Shown here piece after piece: positions 9,430 through 21,811 of a DNA stretch of 64,000 nucleotides. The stretch lies in NCBI GenBank assembly GCA_029948255.1, contig JALIZF010001801.1, positions 620,001 to 684,000 on the forward strand. The letters run 5' to 3'. The first letter of the stretch is position 1; each line of letters starts with the position of its first letter. The position numbers and the translations under genes are program-made. The notes beneath the pieces were generated by a model. It was not told where the DNA came from and made no database searches. It worked only from the letters and a program-made list of their open reading frames with translations. Source of the stretch: Telmatactis stephensoni. Taxonomy: Eukaryota; Cnidaria; Anthozoa; Actiniaria; Isophelliidae.

Positions 9430-12050
9430 TGTGGTTCCTAAAATTAACCAATCTCTGATCATGACAGGCCCGTCGCGTGCTTTCGGAGCAGTGTGCGTTC
9501 GGGTTTTTTTTTTTTTTTTTCGTTTGTTTGTTGGTTTGTTTGTTTTTAGTTATTTTTGTTTAAATTTATTCATTTGTTATACGAGTAATTGGCTCTGGTT
9601 GGCAAATCTCTAAAAACATCGCCAACTTAACGAGGGGGGGGGGAACTAGAAGTGAATATATATGAGTTAACTATTTACGATATTGTATTCTAAGTGAGTA
9701 TATATGAGTTAACTATTTTCAACATTGTTTCATAATATATCTGTAAAATTAATTCTACTAAAGGTGCTAAGCGAGCCGATAGGTGAGGTATAACTCTAAA
9801 AACCCTGAATCGCCTGCAGTCTGGTCCGTTCAATTCTGTTTAATTTGACTAGCAAAGAACTGAAATATTTCTAGCTCAGAGACGGATCCAGGACTATCTT
9901 CAGAAGCTTAAGGGGGTGCAGCGTTCAAGTAATCGGAAACCTTGCAGAGAATCCAGAAATTAGCTCTGCAAAAATTGTACTTTTTCGTATCAAACAAAAA
10001 GCCGTTTTACCTCAACAAAAAAGGAGGTTTTATGGAGTATGTTTGTTCTAAAAGATTTCTGTTGTCTCAGATTTTATTACCATCACGTATCAATCCCTTG
10101 GAAGTAGTGCCACTGCGGCTAGCAACCACCTTACAAGCTACCATTTACAAAGCAAAGTATGTGAAAGCATTCATTATCATTTCACGATCATTTTAATTTC
10201 CCTTTCTCAAGGCCAAACCGTTTATTATTGAAAAGTCGAAAAATTGCTTTTTACAACACTTGCATGATACAAATCTCGCAATTTGATTGGTTGATTAGAG
10301 TGTGTCAATAAGAGGACAGACACTGCTGACGCGTTTCGGTGGTGCACTCGTTCTGTTGGCCCCGTTTGAAATTAACTGCTGCGCTCGTGATTCCACTTGA
10401 GTTTTGAACATTTCATGACGTCAAGAGGGTGTCAATAAGAGGACAGACAACTAAAAAACCATCTTCAATTTGTTAAATCAAGTGTTGTAAAAGATTTTTT
10501 AACTTTCGTCTCAAATAATTGTTAAAAAACGAATTGAAGATGGTTTTGAATTGTCGACACACTCTTGACGCCATAAAATGTTCAAAACTTTTCAGTGAAA
10601 TCACTCGCTACGCTCGTGATTCTACTTGAGTTTTGAACATTTTGTTAAAAAACAATTTTTAAATTCACATTCGATCTCTAAAACAGCTGCTGAGTCTCGC
10701 GAACTTGTTGAATTTGCATAATGATGTAGACATGCATTCGTCTCTTGCATCAAGTGTATTTTCACCCAAATAAAAATCTGTAAAATTTCTCGTTTTGGTC
10801 AATGAAATAATAACATAACTTTATAACTTTCATGAGCAAAACCTCACCATTAAGACCACTTTTAGTGCCTCCAGCTCAGCTGCACCTGACAATCCTTTGG
10901 TCAGCAAAACTAACCCTTAAGAGAAGATTTTTTTCAATATCGAGTAATAATGGCTAAAAGTGCAAAGAAATAGCGTCCTACACCGCCACGAAGGACAAAA
11001 AATTTCTGCACAAAAAATATTGTCCCAACATCCCCCCACCCCCCACCCCCGCTAAAAATCTAATGGTCCGTCCCTTATTAAAAGTGTCAAAATTCAGTCT
11101 ATTCATTGAATTGATCATTTCGGTACGCCCAGCAGAGAAAAGTGCATAACAGTAACATAATCCGCACTTGTACTCTTTCTTGTTTCAAACAAAACTTTGA
11201 CAAATAATTCGGTCAACATTAGCTAAAGCCGAATGCAAAAGGCTTAAAGGATCAAAGGATCCGACATCCTTCCTCTGGGCAGGAAGTTTTGTGACAAAAT
11301 AATTGGTTTTAAGTAAACATTACGTGTTTTTGTACAAGCGCTAGCTGTCAAGAATTAATAAAAGCATTGCACAGAACTCATCAAAAAAATCACGCATCTA
11401 AAACGGCACAAAACTTTATTTTGGATGTAATGTTTGGTGGTGGTTTCTATCTACCATCAAGAAACGGTCTCGTATTTGACAAAGATATTGGCACTGCAAG
11501 GAGCCCTCAATGAAGAAAGCAAATGCAAGTCTGGAATATATATTCCTTTATTCAGTTGAAATAGCATAAAGAAGGTGAGCAACAGTATCTACTTTGGTGA
11601 TTTTACCTTCAAACGTCCAGAAAACTCCATATTCTAGAGCGTTATTTTAGCAGAATGAAGTCGTCTGGGAAGCGTTGTAAATCAAAACAAATCATATAGC
11701 AACTCAACTGAGCGGGACTGTGCGAATTCCACTTTTTATCGTCTTTTTATCGGCACAAAACAAAAACACACATGTAATTCGGCCAGAAAACTCTAGAAAT
11801 AACAACAAACATCGGCCGAATGCGGAAATATATTGGACAATTGTCCGTGATTCGTGATTTGACGTTTTTATGTTCCGTGAATCGTGCCGTAGACCCCCCT
11901 GCCCCCTGTACGCCCTGTTACAATCGGACGATCGATTGGGAAATGTGTTTTTAAGGTGGCTCGATATAGTTTTTCACTGACGATGCTTCCGTTTTTCATT
12001 TAACTTCACGAATTGAACAAGTTACTCGTGACCAACCAAAACGGTTTTTA
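9430..12050. other. Intergenic, decayed repeats only
   Basis: No gene recognised. It contains a poly-T run (9504-9520), a GATCCAGGA...GGGGGTGCAG fragment (about 9885-9920) resembling the MITE at 61819, the long inverted repeat at 10382-10606, and a segment at 10083-10130 that reappears inverted and diverged at about 42553-42600. Confidence 0.45.
10382..10606. repeat. Fold-back element with arms of about 80-90 bp
   Basis: The left arm (CTCGTGATTCCACTTGAGTT, then GACGTCAAGAG and CCATCTTCAATT) is mirrored at 10530-10606 (GAATTGAAGATGG, CTCTTGACG, ATGTTCAAAACT). A second direct copy of the outer part, CTCGTGATTCTACTTGAGTT, follows at 10613. No target duplication could be fixed. Confidence 0.6.
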
Positions 12051-12053
12051 CGT

Positions 12054-12303
12054 CAATGGGGTGGTGGCTATTACGGTTAACGGCTAATATTTTGGCTTTT
12101 TTTACGATAACGGTTAAGGTGGGTTAATAACTAATTTCCATTGTTCTTGATGGTTAAACATTAATTTTTATTGTTTAGAACGTTGGAAAAAGCTTCAGTA
12201 CGACTAACTTTTCATTACGGCTAACGGTTAGTTTTTTCCTAGCTAGTATTACGGCTTACGGTTAAATTTTTGGCCCTTTTACGGCTAATGGTTAACCCCA
12301 TTG
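12054..12303. repeat. ACGGTTA/ACGGCTA repeat element
   Basis: The ends CAATGGGG and CCCCATTG are inverted. The interior is a set of diverged ACGGTTAACGGCTAAT-like units in both orientations, with TTGG(C/CC)TTTTTACG spacers. It ends about 155 bp upstream of the start codon of the PAN/PA14 gene. A short ATC microsatellite follows at 12352-12376. Confidence 0.55.
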
Positions 12304-12457
12304 AGACCCTCGTAGTAGTGGTGGTGGTGGTAGCATTTTATTATTTTTATTATCATCATCATCATCATCATCATCAGATCACGGTTCATTCATGTGAACT
12401 GATCCTGATAAATTCGTTTCATCTTTTCTTTTCGATTTTTTCTTCTAGCATGAAGTC

Positions 12458-15106
12458 ATGATTATCTTGATTACGTCAACAACCCTATTAGTACTCATAG
12501 GTCACGTGGTACAATTTACGGAGTCCACATGCTTCGCTACCCGTCCTGACGTCGTTCTGCAAAATCACGTGATTTACTCCCAGACACTACCACACATCAG
12601 TGATTGTTGGGAGATATGTAAGCAGGATACTCGATGCCAAAGCCTGAACTACTTTGTAAGAAAACTCCTATGTGAAATCAACAACAGGACCATAGACTTT
12701 GTACCTGATGACGCAATAAACGTACCGTACACTGCTTACTTTGACAACCCTTTTCGAGGTGAGGATGAACCCTAAATACAAAGATTGGGCAATATCAAAT
12801 AAGGATAACTACAAAAATTTCATTGTACATTAAATCTTCAGTTGCCGTCGGTACAACGAACAATACACCAGCAGTTTCCTGTACTGAGATACTCAAGTCT
12901 GTTGGGAATGTCAGCGGTCGTTATTGGCTTATTGACCATGCGCATGCAGGTGTTCCGTTTACGGCGTACTGTGACATGACGACCTTAGGTAAAAATACAA
13001 CAATAGTCAACCACATCTTTTTCAGATAACCTTTTTGGCCTATATGGTTGATCAATTTTAATGAAGTAGAAATCATAACGAAATGTTCGAAACTGTAATC
13101 CGTTGCATCAAAATACTTTCATTTATACAAGATGTAGCGGCAAGTTCATATTGATCAGATGCATGGCTGAATTGATATTATATTTCGTATTTAACAACTA
13201 TTCTGTTCGACCAGGGCCCGGTTGTACGAAGGTTGGATAAAGTTATCCACCGGATAAGAGTTATTCACTGTATAGATTTTGTATAGATTTTATCCGCTGG
13301 ATAAGGATTTATCCGCTGGATAGCGCTATTCACCCTTCGTACAACCGGCCCCAGGTCTTTAACCGACTTCAAATGAGTGGACCTAAATGTTCTTTAACAA
13401 CCTCGAAGAACACTCATCAAAAATCTTAGCTGTGCAATTAGTTGATATTCAATATCCCTTCCGTTCCATGACACTGATCATTTTTTGCGGATAATATTAA
13501 AAAGTATATTTATATAATTCTCTTAAAGAGTTCAGTGTTTGTCGCAACTCAAATTACTGCAAGAATGGAGGGATGTGTGTGGACAAAGCAGATTTTTATA
13601 CCTGTGAGCCGTGTCAACATGGGTTGTATGGAGAAAATTGTCAACTGAATATCTCAAGTATGACGTCAGGTTTGTTAACATTTTACAAGAATATTATTCT
13701 ATGTGTTCACAAACTTATAATTTGATTTGATAGACTTGATAGGGTGGACTACGCTACACTGAATTCGTAAAACGTAGTAAAAATTCAATAAAACGTCGAG
13801 AAATCAGTTTTGTCAAAAGTTACCATAACGATGTTTAAAACCCCTACTTGTACAGTTCGTTTCAAATAACTTGTATGGCAAGTTTGTTTAATTCGGAAGC
13901 TCCGAAATTCAAGATAGACTTTGGAAGCTCATAACGAACTGTTTATTGGCGAGCTTCAAACTTAAAGCAGTTTATCAGTAGTTCCCGCGCTATTTCAGAA
14001 ATACAGAGGTTTGCACTGAGAATAAGTTGCATCACAAAACAAGGACATTCTCTGCCGAAAGAAGTTCGTAATTTGATCCTCAAAATGGTTTACAATTTCC
14101 CATGGCTGCGCTTGAATCAACAAATTAAACTCAGTTCTAACGATTAGTTCCGAATTTTCTTGGGGACAGTAAGTTTGGAATTCTTCAGCAAAGCGAAGCT
14201 CGTTGTGAACTTCCGAAGCACGAACTTTAGGAACTTCCGAAAAAACTTCGGAGCTTAACCCACTTGTCCAATGTTATGTAAAACACACTGCAAAACTCCC
14301 AAGAGAGGCTAAAAACCGCCCAAGAATAGCTGGAGCTATATTCAATTGCACTTAAAAAGACTTGAAAATTGCTTTCAGTAATTTCGAAATAGCTGGATTC
14401 ATTGTTTTTTACGTGATAAGAAAGAAGAGACACTTGTGCGTCTAATGGCAGATCTGGGATCGTTTCTTTCAACCATTGCATGAAGATTTCGTTTCGGTGT
14501 TAGCATTCCGGCATCACTCTTGACACAATTTCACTTATTTTGGATTTCTAGGCAATACCAGTGCTGTACAACGTAAACTGTGGAAGAACGTAATTCCTGC
14601 GACAATTTCACAATTGAAAAATGACCCACGTTACCCTGACAGCCCATCAAGCTTGGATTACATCACTAACTTAGAAGTGCCCATACCCCAGACCGGCATA
14701 GGGCCTTTTGGGCAAACTTTGACGTCATACTTCATCGCTCCAGAGACAGGAGGTTACGTGTTCTACATGGCTTGCGATGACCAATGCCAACTGCTGATCA
14801 GCAACGACACAGAAAGTAGAAATGCAAAACTGGTGATTACCATTTCCCGCTACACGAGTTTTAGAGATTGGACAAGGTAGGTATATAACAAACAATGACG
14901 TCGACGTCACAAATATTTTCTCACAGAACTTTTCCTTTAAAAGCCGAGCCGAACAGATTTCTCAACCAATTCCTATGGTGCAAGGACAGTTGTATTACAT
15001 CCTTGCTATCTGGGTGGACAGTGGATGGCCGAGCCATTTGTCGGTTGGAGTCAAGTTTCCAAGTGGAAAATACGACAGGTCGATAACCAAGTACTATCTC
15101 GTAACT
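12458..15106 (+). CDS. Secreted PAN / fibrinogen-N / EGF / PA14 protein, frame mismatch at last exon
   Basis: Exon 1 (12458-12760) has a signal peptide (MIILITSTTLLVLIGHVVQF) and a Cys-rich PAN/apple domain. Exon 2 (12842-12988) encodes a fibrinogen-like N-terminal motif ending VPFTAYCDMTT. Exon 3 (13529-13669) is one EGF-like repeat (CRNSNYCKNGGMCV, then YGENCQ). Exon 4 (14552-14876) starts a PA14 domain (SYFIAPETGGYVFYMACDD). Junction phases 1-1-1 fit. Exon 5 (about 14927-15106) clearly continues PA14 (QLYYILAIWVDSGW, LSVGVKFPSGKYD) to a stop, but exon 4 ends in phase 2 while this frame needs phase 0, so one base is out. It may be a pseudogene, a polymorphism or a sequencing error. PAN and PA14 modules usually bind glycans or proteins; the product is probably extracellular matrix or mucus. 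The exact role is unknown. Confidence 0.75.
13214..13352. mobile_element. MITE with GGTTGTACGAAGG ends, in intron 2
   Basis: GGCCCGGTTGTACGAAGG at the left is mirrored by CCTTCGTACAACCGGCCCC at the right. Inside are inverted TTATCC(A/G)(C/G)(T/C)GGATAA hairpins. It has no coding capacity and lies between exons 2 and 3 of the PAN/PA14 gene. Confidence 0.7.
13861..14250. repeat. Probable fold-back repeat in intron 3
   Basis: GAAGCTCCGAA-type strings near 13898 recur inverted near 14234 (CTTCGGAGC), with TTCCGAA and GAACTT repeats between. The ends are not clean and no target duplication is seen. Confidence 0.4.
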
Positions 15107-15109
15107 TAA

Positions 15110-16620
15110 CGTCTTGCTTACTCTAAAGGTGCAAGATAAATCTCAACAGTCGTCTTTTTGGTTCAATAATAAAGCCAGTCCAAGCTCTCGTAAGCGACCA
15201 CCTCGGGGATTTAAAAACGTGGTCGCAACGAAAGCTGCCGGTCGCTTACGAAAACTGATGTGCTCTCGACTATGCATTAAAGCAATTGAGGATGGTCGTT
15301 TAGCAGAGCTCTTAGTGTGACTTGGGTAAAAGGTTTCAGTTATTGGTCAGTGTCACAGAAGAAGTCTACAAATACACAGATTACTATGTATACTTATGCA
15401 AGTTCGTCTGGACTCCGTTTTACCGAAGCGGAGCGGGGTAAAAAGAGGCCTGGGTCTGGACTAGCAGTGGGTATGCGCGGTGTCGCGGCTTAGACCGGAG
15501 ACCGGAAATACCCAAAAAGCTCGGCCCGAAACCGAAAAAATAACTTTTTCTCAGCTATAAATTCTAAATTTCAAAAAGCGTATAAGAAAAATATATAAGC
15601 GAATAAGAAAAAAATTATAATTTTAAGCACATTATTCAAATGTAATTTGCACTGGTGTTACAGATTTTTGCACTGGTATTACATTTGAACTGCACTGTTC
15701 TCAGCCAATCAGCATCGAGATTTTTTTTTCATGTAAAAGTGTAGGGCTTAAAAAAATTCAAGGTTTATAGCCCGTAAAGTCTCATTAGGACCATTTATTT
15801 AATTCTCGATTGAATGGGGGCCAGCTATGAGTATACTCAAGAGAGCATAAATAAGAGAGGGAAACTTGTTAATGGGGCGCGCGCCACGTGATGATTTCCA
15901 TCTGTGCTATTTTTAGTAACCGGATGCAGTTCAATTTTTGTCTTACCCTACTCCTGTGCGTCGAAAAATTGAACGAGTGGAATTTCGCGATTTGAGCTTC
16001 ATAAAATCACACAATCGATACCAAATTTATTCTAGATTCCACGAAAAAGCCATCTGATGTCCAATTAATAATTTACATCAAAAAATTATAAAAACAAACG
16101 AGTTTTTCTCATCTAAATGAGCAAAAAATTTTGAATAAACCTAAGCGCGCGCTCGATGACGTGTAGCGCACGCACATTTCTGCTAAAATTTATATTACCT
16201 TTTGGGGAAATGAAACATGTGATGTAATGAGCCGTCAAGAGCTCGGTCGTTTTTGAATAGCAATGTATAATCCGTTTTTAGATTTTCTGCAAAAATAGTA
16301 CTATACTCCTCAACTATATGTATGGAATAATGCTTGCGCGAGCCGCTCAGCGCATATACGTTTTTAGTCTTTATTTTAAAGATAAGAAATGAAGGCTTGC
16401 TCGATACAAGAATTATTGTTCATCATTTGTGATCCCCCCTTCCAGTATGATTAAAACCGTGTGATTCCCCCCCCCCCTTTGCTTCGACTAAAATCAAGTG
16501 ATCCCCCAAACGTAACATCCTCCACTCCACCAAAGGCGATAAATAATGACCAGTCCCCTTAGTGAGAATTTTCAATTAAAATCCCAGAAGTCTATCATTT
16601 TACGCGAGTTCAAGTTTAAT
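15110..16620. other. Intergenic with repeat fragments
   Basis: It holds a TCGTAAGCGACC hairpin repeat (about 15185-15262), the isolated end of the 47.4-kb transposon family (15398-15463) and C-rich repeat debris (about 16430-16510). No gene is recognised. Confidence 0.45.
15398..15463. mobile_element. Solitary terminal repeat of the 47.4-kb TIR element family
   Basis: Sixty-six bp matching the right terminus of the element at 47394-49397: CTGGACT(C)CGTTTTACCGAAGCGG, GGGGTAAAAAGAGGCCTGGG, TCTGGACTA. The adjacent subterminal block found in that element is absent, so this is a fragment or a solo end. Confidence 0.75.
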
Positions 16621-16622
16621 TC

Positions 16623-19600
16623 TTAACATGTATAATAACCTTGTTTATTACTATAGGTCACAACAATTGTTTTGTATAGATTTTTACTAAAACGAGTACC
16701 AGAACGAAATTTAAAGGGATGGATAAAATACAACATAAAATTGTATTCTTTCCAAATAATATTTCCATCGCTTAAATCTCGTGATGCATATTTATCTGGA
16801 AGATAGAAACCATTTGCATGCGCAAAATCTTTTTCTCTGTCTAAGAAGGTTAATATTGTAGGAACAGCTATTTCCAGGTAAGCGTTTTGTTGATAAAAGA
16901 TACTGGAAATGGTTCGAAACTTGTCTGCAAGCCTTCCTGGAATGTAGAAGAAGTCAGACCAACTCTTCCTACAAACTCTTTTACCCTGATGGTTATACAA
17001 ATGAACATCTAATGCCTCCTTCATCCATAGTGTGGAGTTATTATCAACAATATTTTGAATTTCCTGGAAGGCATTCTCACACGTTTTCATTCCAGGGTAC
17101 CCTATCGACCACCAGTGCCAATTTGAAGGTGGTATTTTATTAACCTCTACCCCCATTTCAAATTGAGCGCCGGCCCAGATTTTGGATTTGTTGAGGCTTT
17201 TTAAATTCCACCAGTTAACAATCATGTCGTCGTTGATATACAAGTAACCTTGAAATCCAGGATATTTTGCAATAGCCTCTGCAGCGCATTGGTAGGCGTG
17301 GTAGCCTTTGTTCAAGTCCACTGTTATCGCTGGATAGTTGTCAGTTGATGTTGGACCACAAATAATGATACTATCAAAGGCAACTTTGTACAAATCCCTG
17401 AGGTCAGGAAAGCTCTCGTAAAAAGGATAGTGATACACAATTACCAGAAGGAGGTCATGAAAAATGTTTTGAAGGCAGGAGCCTTTGCTTTCTTTCAACT
17501 GGTGCTCCAATTTCCTGCTGCTGTTTTGTAGGGATAACTTTAGTTCAAGCTGCTCATTGGAATCACTTTCATTTATTGCTAAATCCTTCAGTAAAGTTTC
17601 AACTGTCTTTTTGTACAAATATTCATTTTTAAAGAAATCTTGTATACCTGTAGAGGTAAAGAGAACGATAGGATATTGAGTCTTATGCCAAAGTGATTAT
17701 AAAGCGACTTTCAGATGGCATGCACGTACATCGTCACTTGTCAAGTTGCTGATCTTGAAAACCGAGCTTAAATTCACTGGGTAAATAAAATCTGAAGACG
17801 ATAAATGGAAAATCATTTTTCTACTGAAATGTGTTGGGTTTCCTGTAATGACTTCAAAGATTTGAATAAAAACTTTGGTAAAAAAAACTTAATTCTTACC
17901 CAAATTTGGAGAAACCGGTGCAGACAAACAACAGGCACCACTATTTGATGTCCGACATCACTGACCACCACAGGAAAAAATATATCAGTTCCATTCATCG
18001 GTTATAGCATTTCTTCTTCATAAATTTAAGTTCGAGTTCAAAATCAGCAGCTGGCCTTTCTAAATGAAATAAGTTTGCTATTTGATAGTCCCTTTTAAGA
18101 ACTGCTACATTCATACAATTATTGATCTGCCGGCACTACGCGCGAACAGATGTGGGACATAATAGACCAAGGGCACAAGGCCTGTCTGGATTGTATAATG
18201 ACTCTATTGGCCATACTTATCGATATGCAAATGCAACGATTAAAACTTGCGCGATCTTATGATTTTATACTTTGCGTCTTCCCTGCCTTCGTCGTCGTCG
18301 TCGTGGTTGCTTAAATTAAACTCACGTGCACTAGCATCTAAAAACACTGGAACGAATCAAATACCTTTTGGACTTAACTGTTGTTCCTTGGAATCTGTTC
18401 CATTTATCGCTACGTGTTCGAGCAAAATTTCATTCTGTCTCCGTCCAAAGTTAATTTTTGTAAATCTTTGCAGGTTTGTAGAAGGCGAATTGACTAATGA
18501 AATATCACATGAGAAATCAGTTCATTATATGCAAAAGCATGCATGCTGGGATAAGAAAGAACAAAAAATTACATGCAGAATTCTTCCAAATCTTCATCAA
18601 ACATTTAAAAAGCATGTAATATAAATTCGAACGTACTGTTCGAGTAACTTTGCATGATAGAAGTTCAACGGAAGCACTAACTACGATACGATAAGAAGCA
18701 TGTAAATTACACGAGTTTTACCCCTTTCTGATCATCTCATGTTAAAACTGATCTTCCATGTACCTTTTCGGCTTAGCTTGTATGTTCTGTGATTTCGTAC
18801 TTGTAAGCGATTATTTAATTATGTGTATACTAAAGTGGAATTCAACACATCGCAGGAGCCCATTAGTAGTAGGACTATCTATGTTACATGAATATGTCAC
18901 GGCGATTGGGATATTCTTAGAAAACAATTCCCGCGATCAGCAGAGATTGACCAGTAACTGTAGACTTCCGGTTATGACATCAACAAGCTTAAGGTATCAG
19001 GATAAGTGTCCGCTGAGATTTCCGATATCTATTTTAGTTTGGCCGCAAACCTACGCCAAAGCTTAACATCATTTTTACAGGGGCGTGGCTAACACATAGA
19101 GTCATACCTTTTAACAAATAAATTTATCAAAAGTCTGAGACACCCTTATTTTTTAGATCATCATCTTGAGAGAGTGGTGGAGTGTTTTTCTTAAGCATAA
19201 CTTACATTCCATGTGCAATCAAACTATTTGATCGCACGTGATCGAATTTCATTTATGCTCCCCTAACATGTCCGGCAATGTAAAACCTGATTATATCATA
19301 GCATATTTGGATTGCAATCAATCCCAGACGAGTGAATTGAACAAATGACATGACAGCCATGTTGGTGGAGTTTTTTGTTGTCAAGACCACCAACACTGAT
19401 GGCTGCCATGTCTGTGACGTCTGTGATTACAATTGAAGAATTCGAAAACTACAGTCATCTGGCTTTCAGAAAATGTATAGTTTCTTTATCAAATATCATA
19501 AAACGCCTACGTGCTGTTGAAGACTAAAGAACACTGAGAAGTGCGAAACGTATTCTGATACTTTAAAGAAGAAAACATGGCGGATAGTAGTGATGGATAC

Positions 19601-20405
19601 GAGAACAAATCACACTTTGTAAATAATAGATTCCCAGTTTTTCAAAAATTCTAGCATCTTTCTGCTGTAGAACTTTTCCGGCAATTGTTTAAGAAATGTC
19701 CAAGTAAATATTTTTGCAGGCATTCTTGACGAATCGAACGCCGAACCACTCGCCGCACTTGTCGCTTGAGTCAGAAACATACTCTTCATCTGAAGCACAA
19801 CTCTTTATTAAGCAAAACGGACCGATACTGACCAATATTTCATAGAGTATTCAGTATGAACTGAAAAACTTTGGAAATCACAAACAATTAATTCGAGCTC
19901 TATATTAGCTTAGTGAAAAAATTGATCAATTGACGAGAACATTTTTTCTAATTCAAATGACAAATCCATTGACGATATGAAATTTTATGGGCAAATCAAT
20001 TTGCATTGTCAGAGCATTTCAAATTTTCTTGTATAACCTTATAAGGGCCGTGAACTCCACAAACACAGAAAATGTGTTTTCAAGGTATATAATCTATGAG
20101 AATCATGTTTAGATGTAGATTTCGTAATCAAAAGCAATAATAGGAACCTCGCAAGGCTAAGAATACCTCAATTCTTGCAAGTGCCGTGACACATAATAGT
20201 ATACATGGATTCTCCTAGTTATGGTCTCCTGACATTGCCTGAATATCGTGGTCACTTGCCGATTTAATCGTTTCTTACCTTTTGTCATGTAAAAGTTGAC
20301 CACTGGTATATCGACAAATACTACCACTACCGTTGCCACTCCCGAGAAGAACAACAATGTAAAAACGGATATAAATGCCCTATTTGTAAGGCAAGAAACA
20401 TTCAT
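16623..20405 (-). CDS. Type II membrane glycosyltransferase-like protein
   Basis: Exon 1 (20405-20279) encodes a short basic start and a hydrophobic signal anchor (VFTLLFFSGVATVVVVFVDI). It ends in phase 1 at a GTAAGA donor. The main exon (17647-16623) follows CTACAG in matching phase, giving 383 residues. After a coiled-coil-like, Leu/Glu-rich stem (residues about 50-95) comes a globular domain with VIVYHYPFYESFPDLRDLY, GYHAYQCAAEAI, GYLYINDDMIVNWWNL and KIWAGAQFEMG. INDDM is placed like the DxD-type metal and nucleotide-sugar motif of GT-A enzymes. The overall pattern recalls the STELLO/DUF288 group, but I cannot confirm that. A Golgi luminal enzyme is the likely role; the substrate is unknown. 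Intermediate exons may exist in the 2.6-kb gap, though none is needed for the frame. Confidence 0.65.
18380..18490 (-). pseudogene. Decayed duplicate of the glycosyltransferase stem exon
   Basis: In the minus direction this segment encodes NEILLEHVAINGTDSKEQQL, resembling KTVETLLKDLAINESDSNEQLELKL at the start of the main exon at 17647. The only nearby acceptor gives an incompatible phase and stops follow, so it looks like a relic of an exon duplication inside the intron. Similarity was judged by eye and is short. Confidence 0.4.
19347..19412. repeat. Second copy of the CATGTTGGTGG hairpin
   Basis: GACATGACAGCCATGTTGGTGG is mirrored by CCACCAACACTGATGGCTGCCATGTC around an 18-bp loop. It is the same family as 7122-7201. 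It lies in the glycosyltransferase gene's intron. Confidence 0.6.
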
Positions 20406-21550
20406 CTTGTAGTTACGTGATGAATTAGGTTCCTTTCGTGCATAGATTACGAGGATTTATGCTCTAAAAGATAAAAAGATCGATTTTTAAACATAAAAAG
20501 AATTCATTCGTTCAATGTTTTAATGGATAAAGCAGAACGACACTCGTTCAGGGACGTAGGAGAGGGATTTCATTTCAGGGATATAGTGCTTATAATAATG
20601 AGTGCATACGTTTTTGCAAATATAAAAAGAAATGCATGTAGCAGCCATTAAAGCTCATTTTCACAAATTCAAGGGTGAAACTTTTTTTTCAGTATATTTG
20701 ATGTTGTTATTTGTACAAATCAATAATCACATTTACAATAATATCCGGTGCGGTAATTGAATTCATGACCAGTTCAAAATTTCACTGGATACTTCGGAAA
20801 GCTGTTGGAATTCCATACATTCTTTGTTAAAATTGACAAGACTCAGTAAAATGTGTTATGTACTCCGCCGATGTACGGAGATGATTATGGATGATTGTTA
20901 ATCCTTTCTTACCGCGGTTAATTTGCTCAAACATGGACAAACAATAGGACGTTTGTGAAGACTTAAAAATCAACGCTTTAGATGTGGCTTTTTGCGAATG
21001 ACAACTATACCTTGTATCTATCTGTGTTTGATGAATTGGAAGCCATCGATCAATAGTACCTTGATCAAGAGCAGTACCACTATCACTGGATATTAACATT
21101 TTTATCACGGGAACATCTTCTGGGACTATCACATGAATTATGTCGTATTAGTTTGAAGTAGGCCGGCAGGTGGAAGCACAACCTATGGCCTTAACTACCA
21201 GTTGCTGTAATCAAATTGATAGGATTTGAAATCAGTTTTGGTAGACTTCAGCCTGAAAGAGTGCGAAGCCCTAAATAGCCGGAAAACAATCGAAAATTGA
21301 ATAAAGTGGGACGATGATGAAATTTGAAAATGACTTGAAACTCGGTTGAACGTATCTATATGGCTCCTATAATCACACAGCAACGTATATTAGCATCTAA
21401 ATTGCGAGTAAATGACGTCATTTACTCAAACCTATTGTGCTTTTGGCTTTTAAATTCAATATTTTCGGTGATAATGAGCTTAAGAATAACCATTAGCTTT
21501 AGAAAATACGCATGCGTAGTCAGTGCAGATGAATTAACATTTTTAAGATG
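20406..21550. other. Upstream region of the glycosyltransferase gene
   Basis: A minus-strand open frame at 21132-20998 (VPEDVPVIKMLISSDSGTAL...) ends at a possible donor ACAAG|GTATAG and could be an exon, but nothing recognisable connects to it. No repeat with clear ends is seen. Confidence 0.3.
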
Positions 21551-21622
21551 GAAGCAATCTCGTACCCAGAGCCTGCGTTCCTCTTGGTCAGCGACCGAGA
21601 AACGAGAGGCTCTGGCCAATAC
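21551..21622. repeat. 72-bp dispersed repeat, inverted copy at 23590-23662
   Basis: TCTCGTACCCAGAGCCTGCG, TTCCTCTTGGTCAGCGACCGAG and AGGCTCTGGCC here are found inverted at about 23590-23662. Each copy is itself partly palindromic (CAGAGCCT / AGGCTCTG). The pair brackets the non-LTR element but lies beyond its ends. Confidence 0.65.
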
Positions 21623-21811
21623 AAATTTTTACGCATGTCAAGCTCTATCTGTGACAGAAAATTGCTGATCGAGAGCTTATTTTTATGCACCGTATTTAGA
21701 AATATACTCAGAGGTAAAGAATAATATTTATGTGAGTCATTTGTGTGATTTATTTCACGTTTTGAAGTCTGTCAAGTGAATTTGAATCGATAGTCCAACG
21801 GCCCTCTTCGA

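Noticed and set aside
19520..19560. Second hammerhead-like string (TTGAAGA ... GTGCGAAACG)
   Set aside because: The first core base is U rather than C, and the hairpin placed between the core strings leaves unpaired bases; stem I cannot be drawn.
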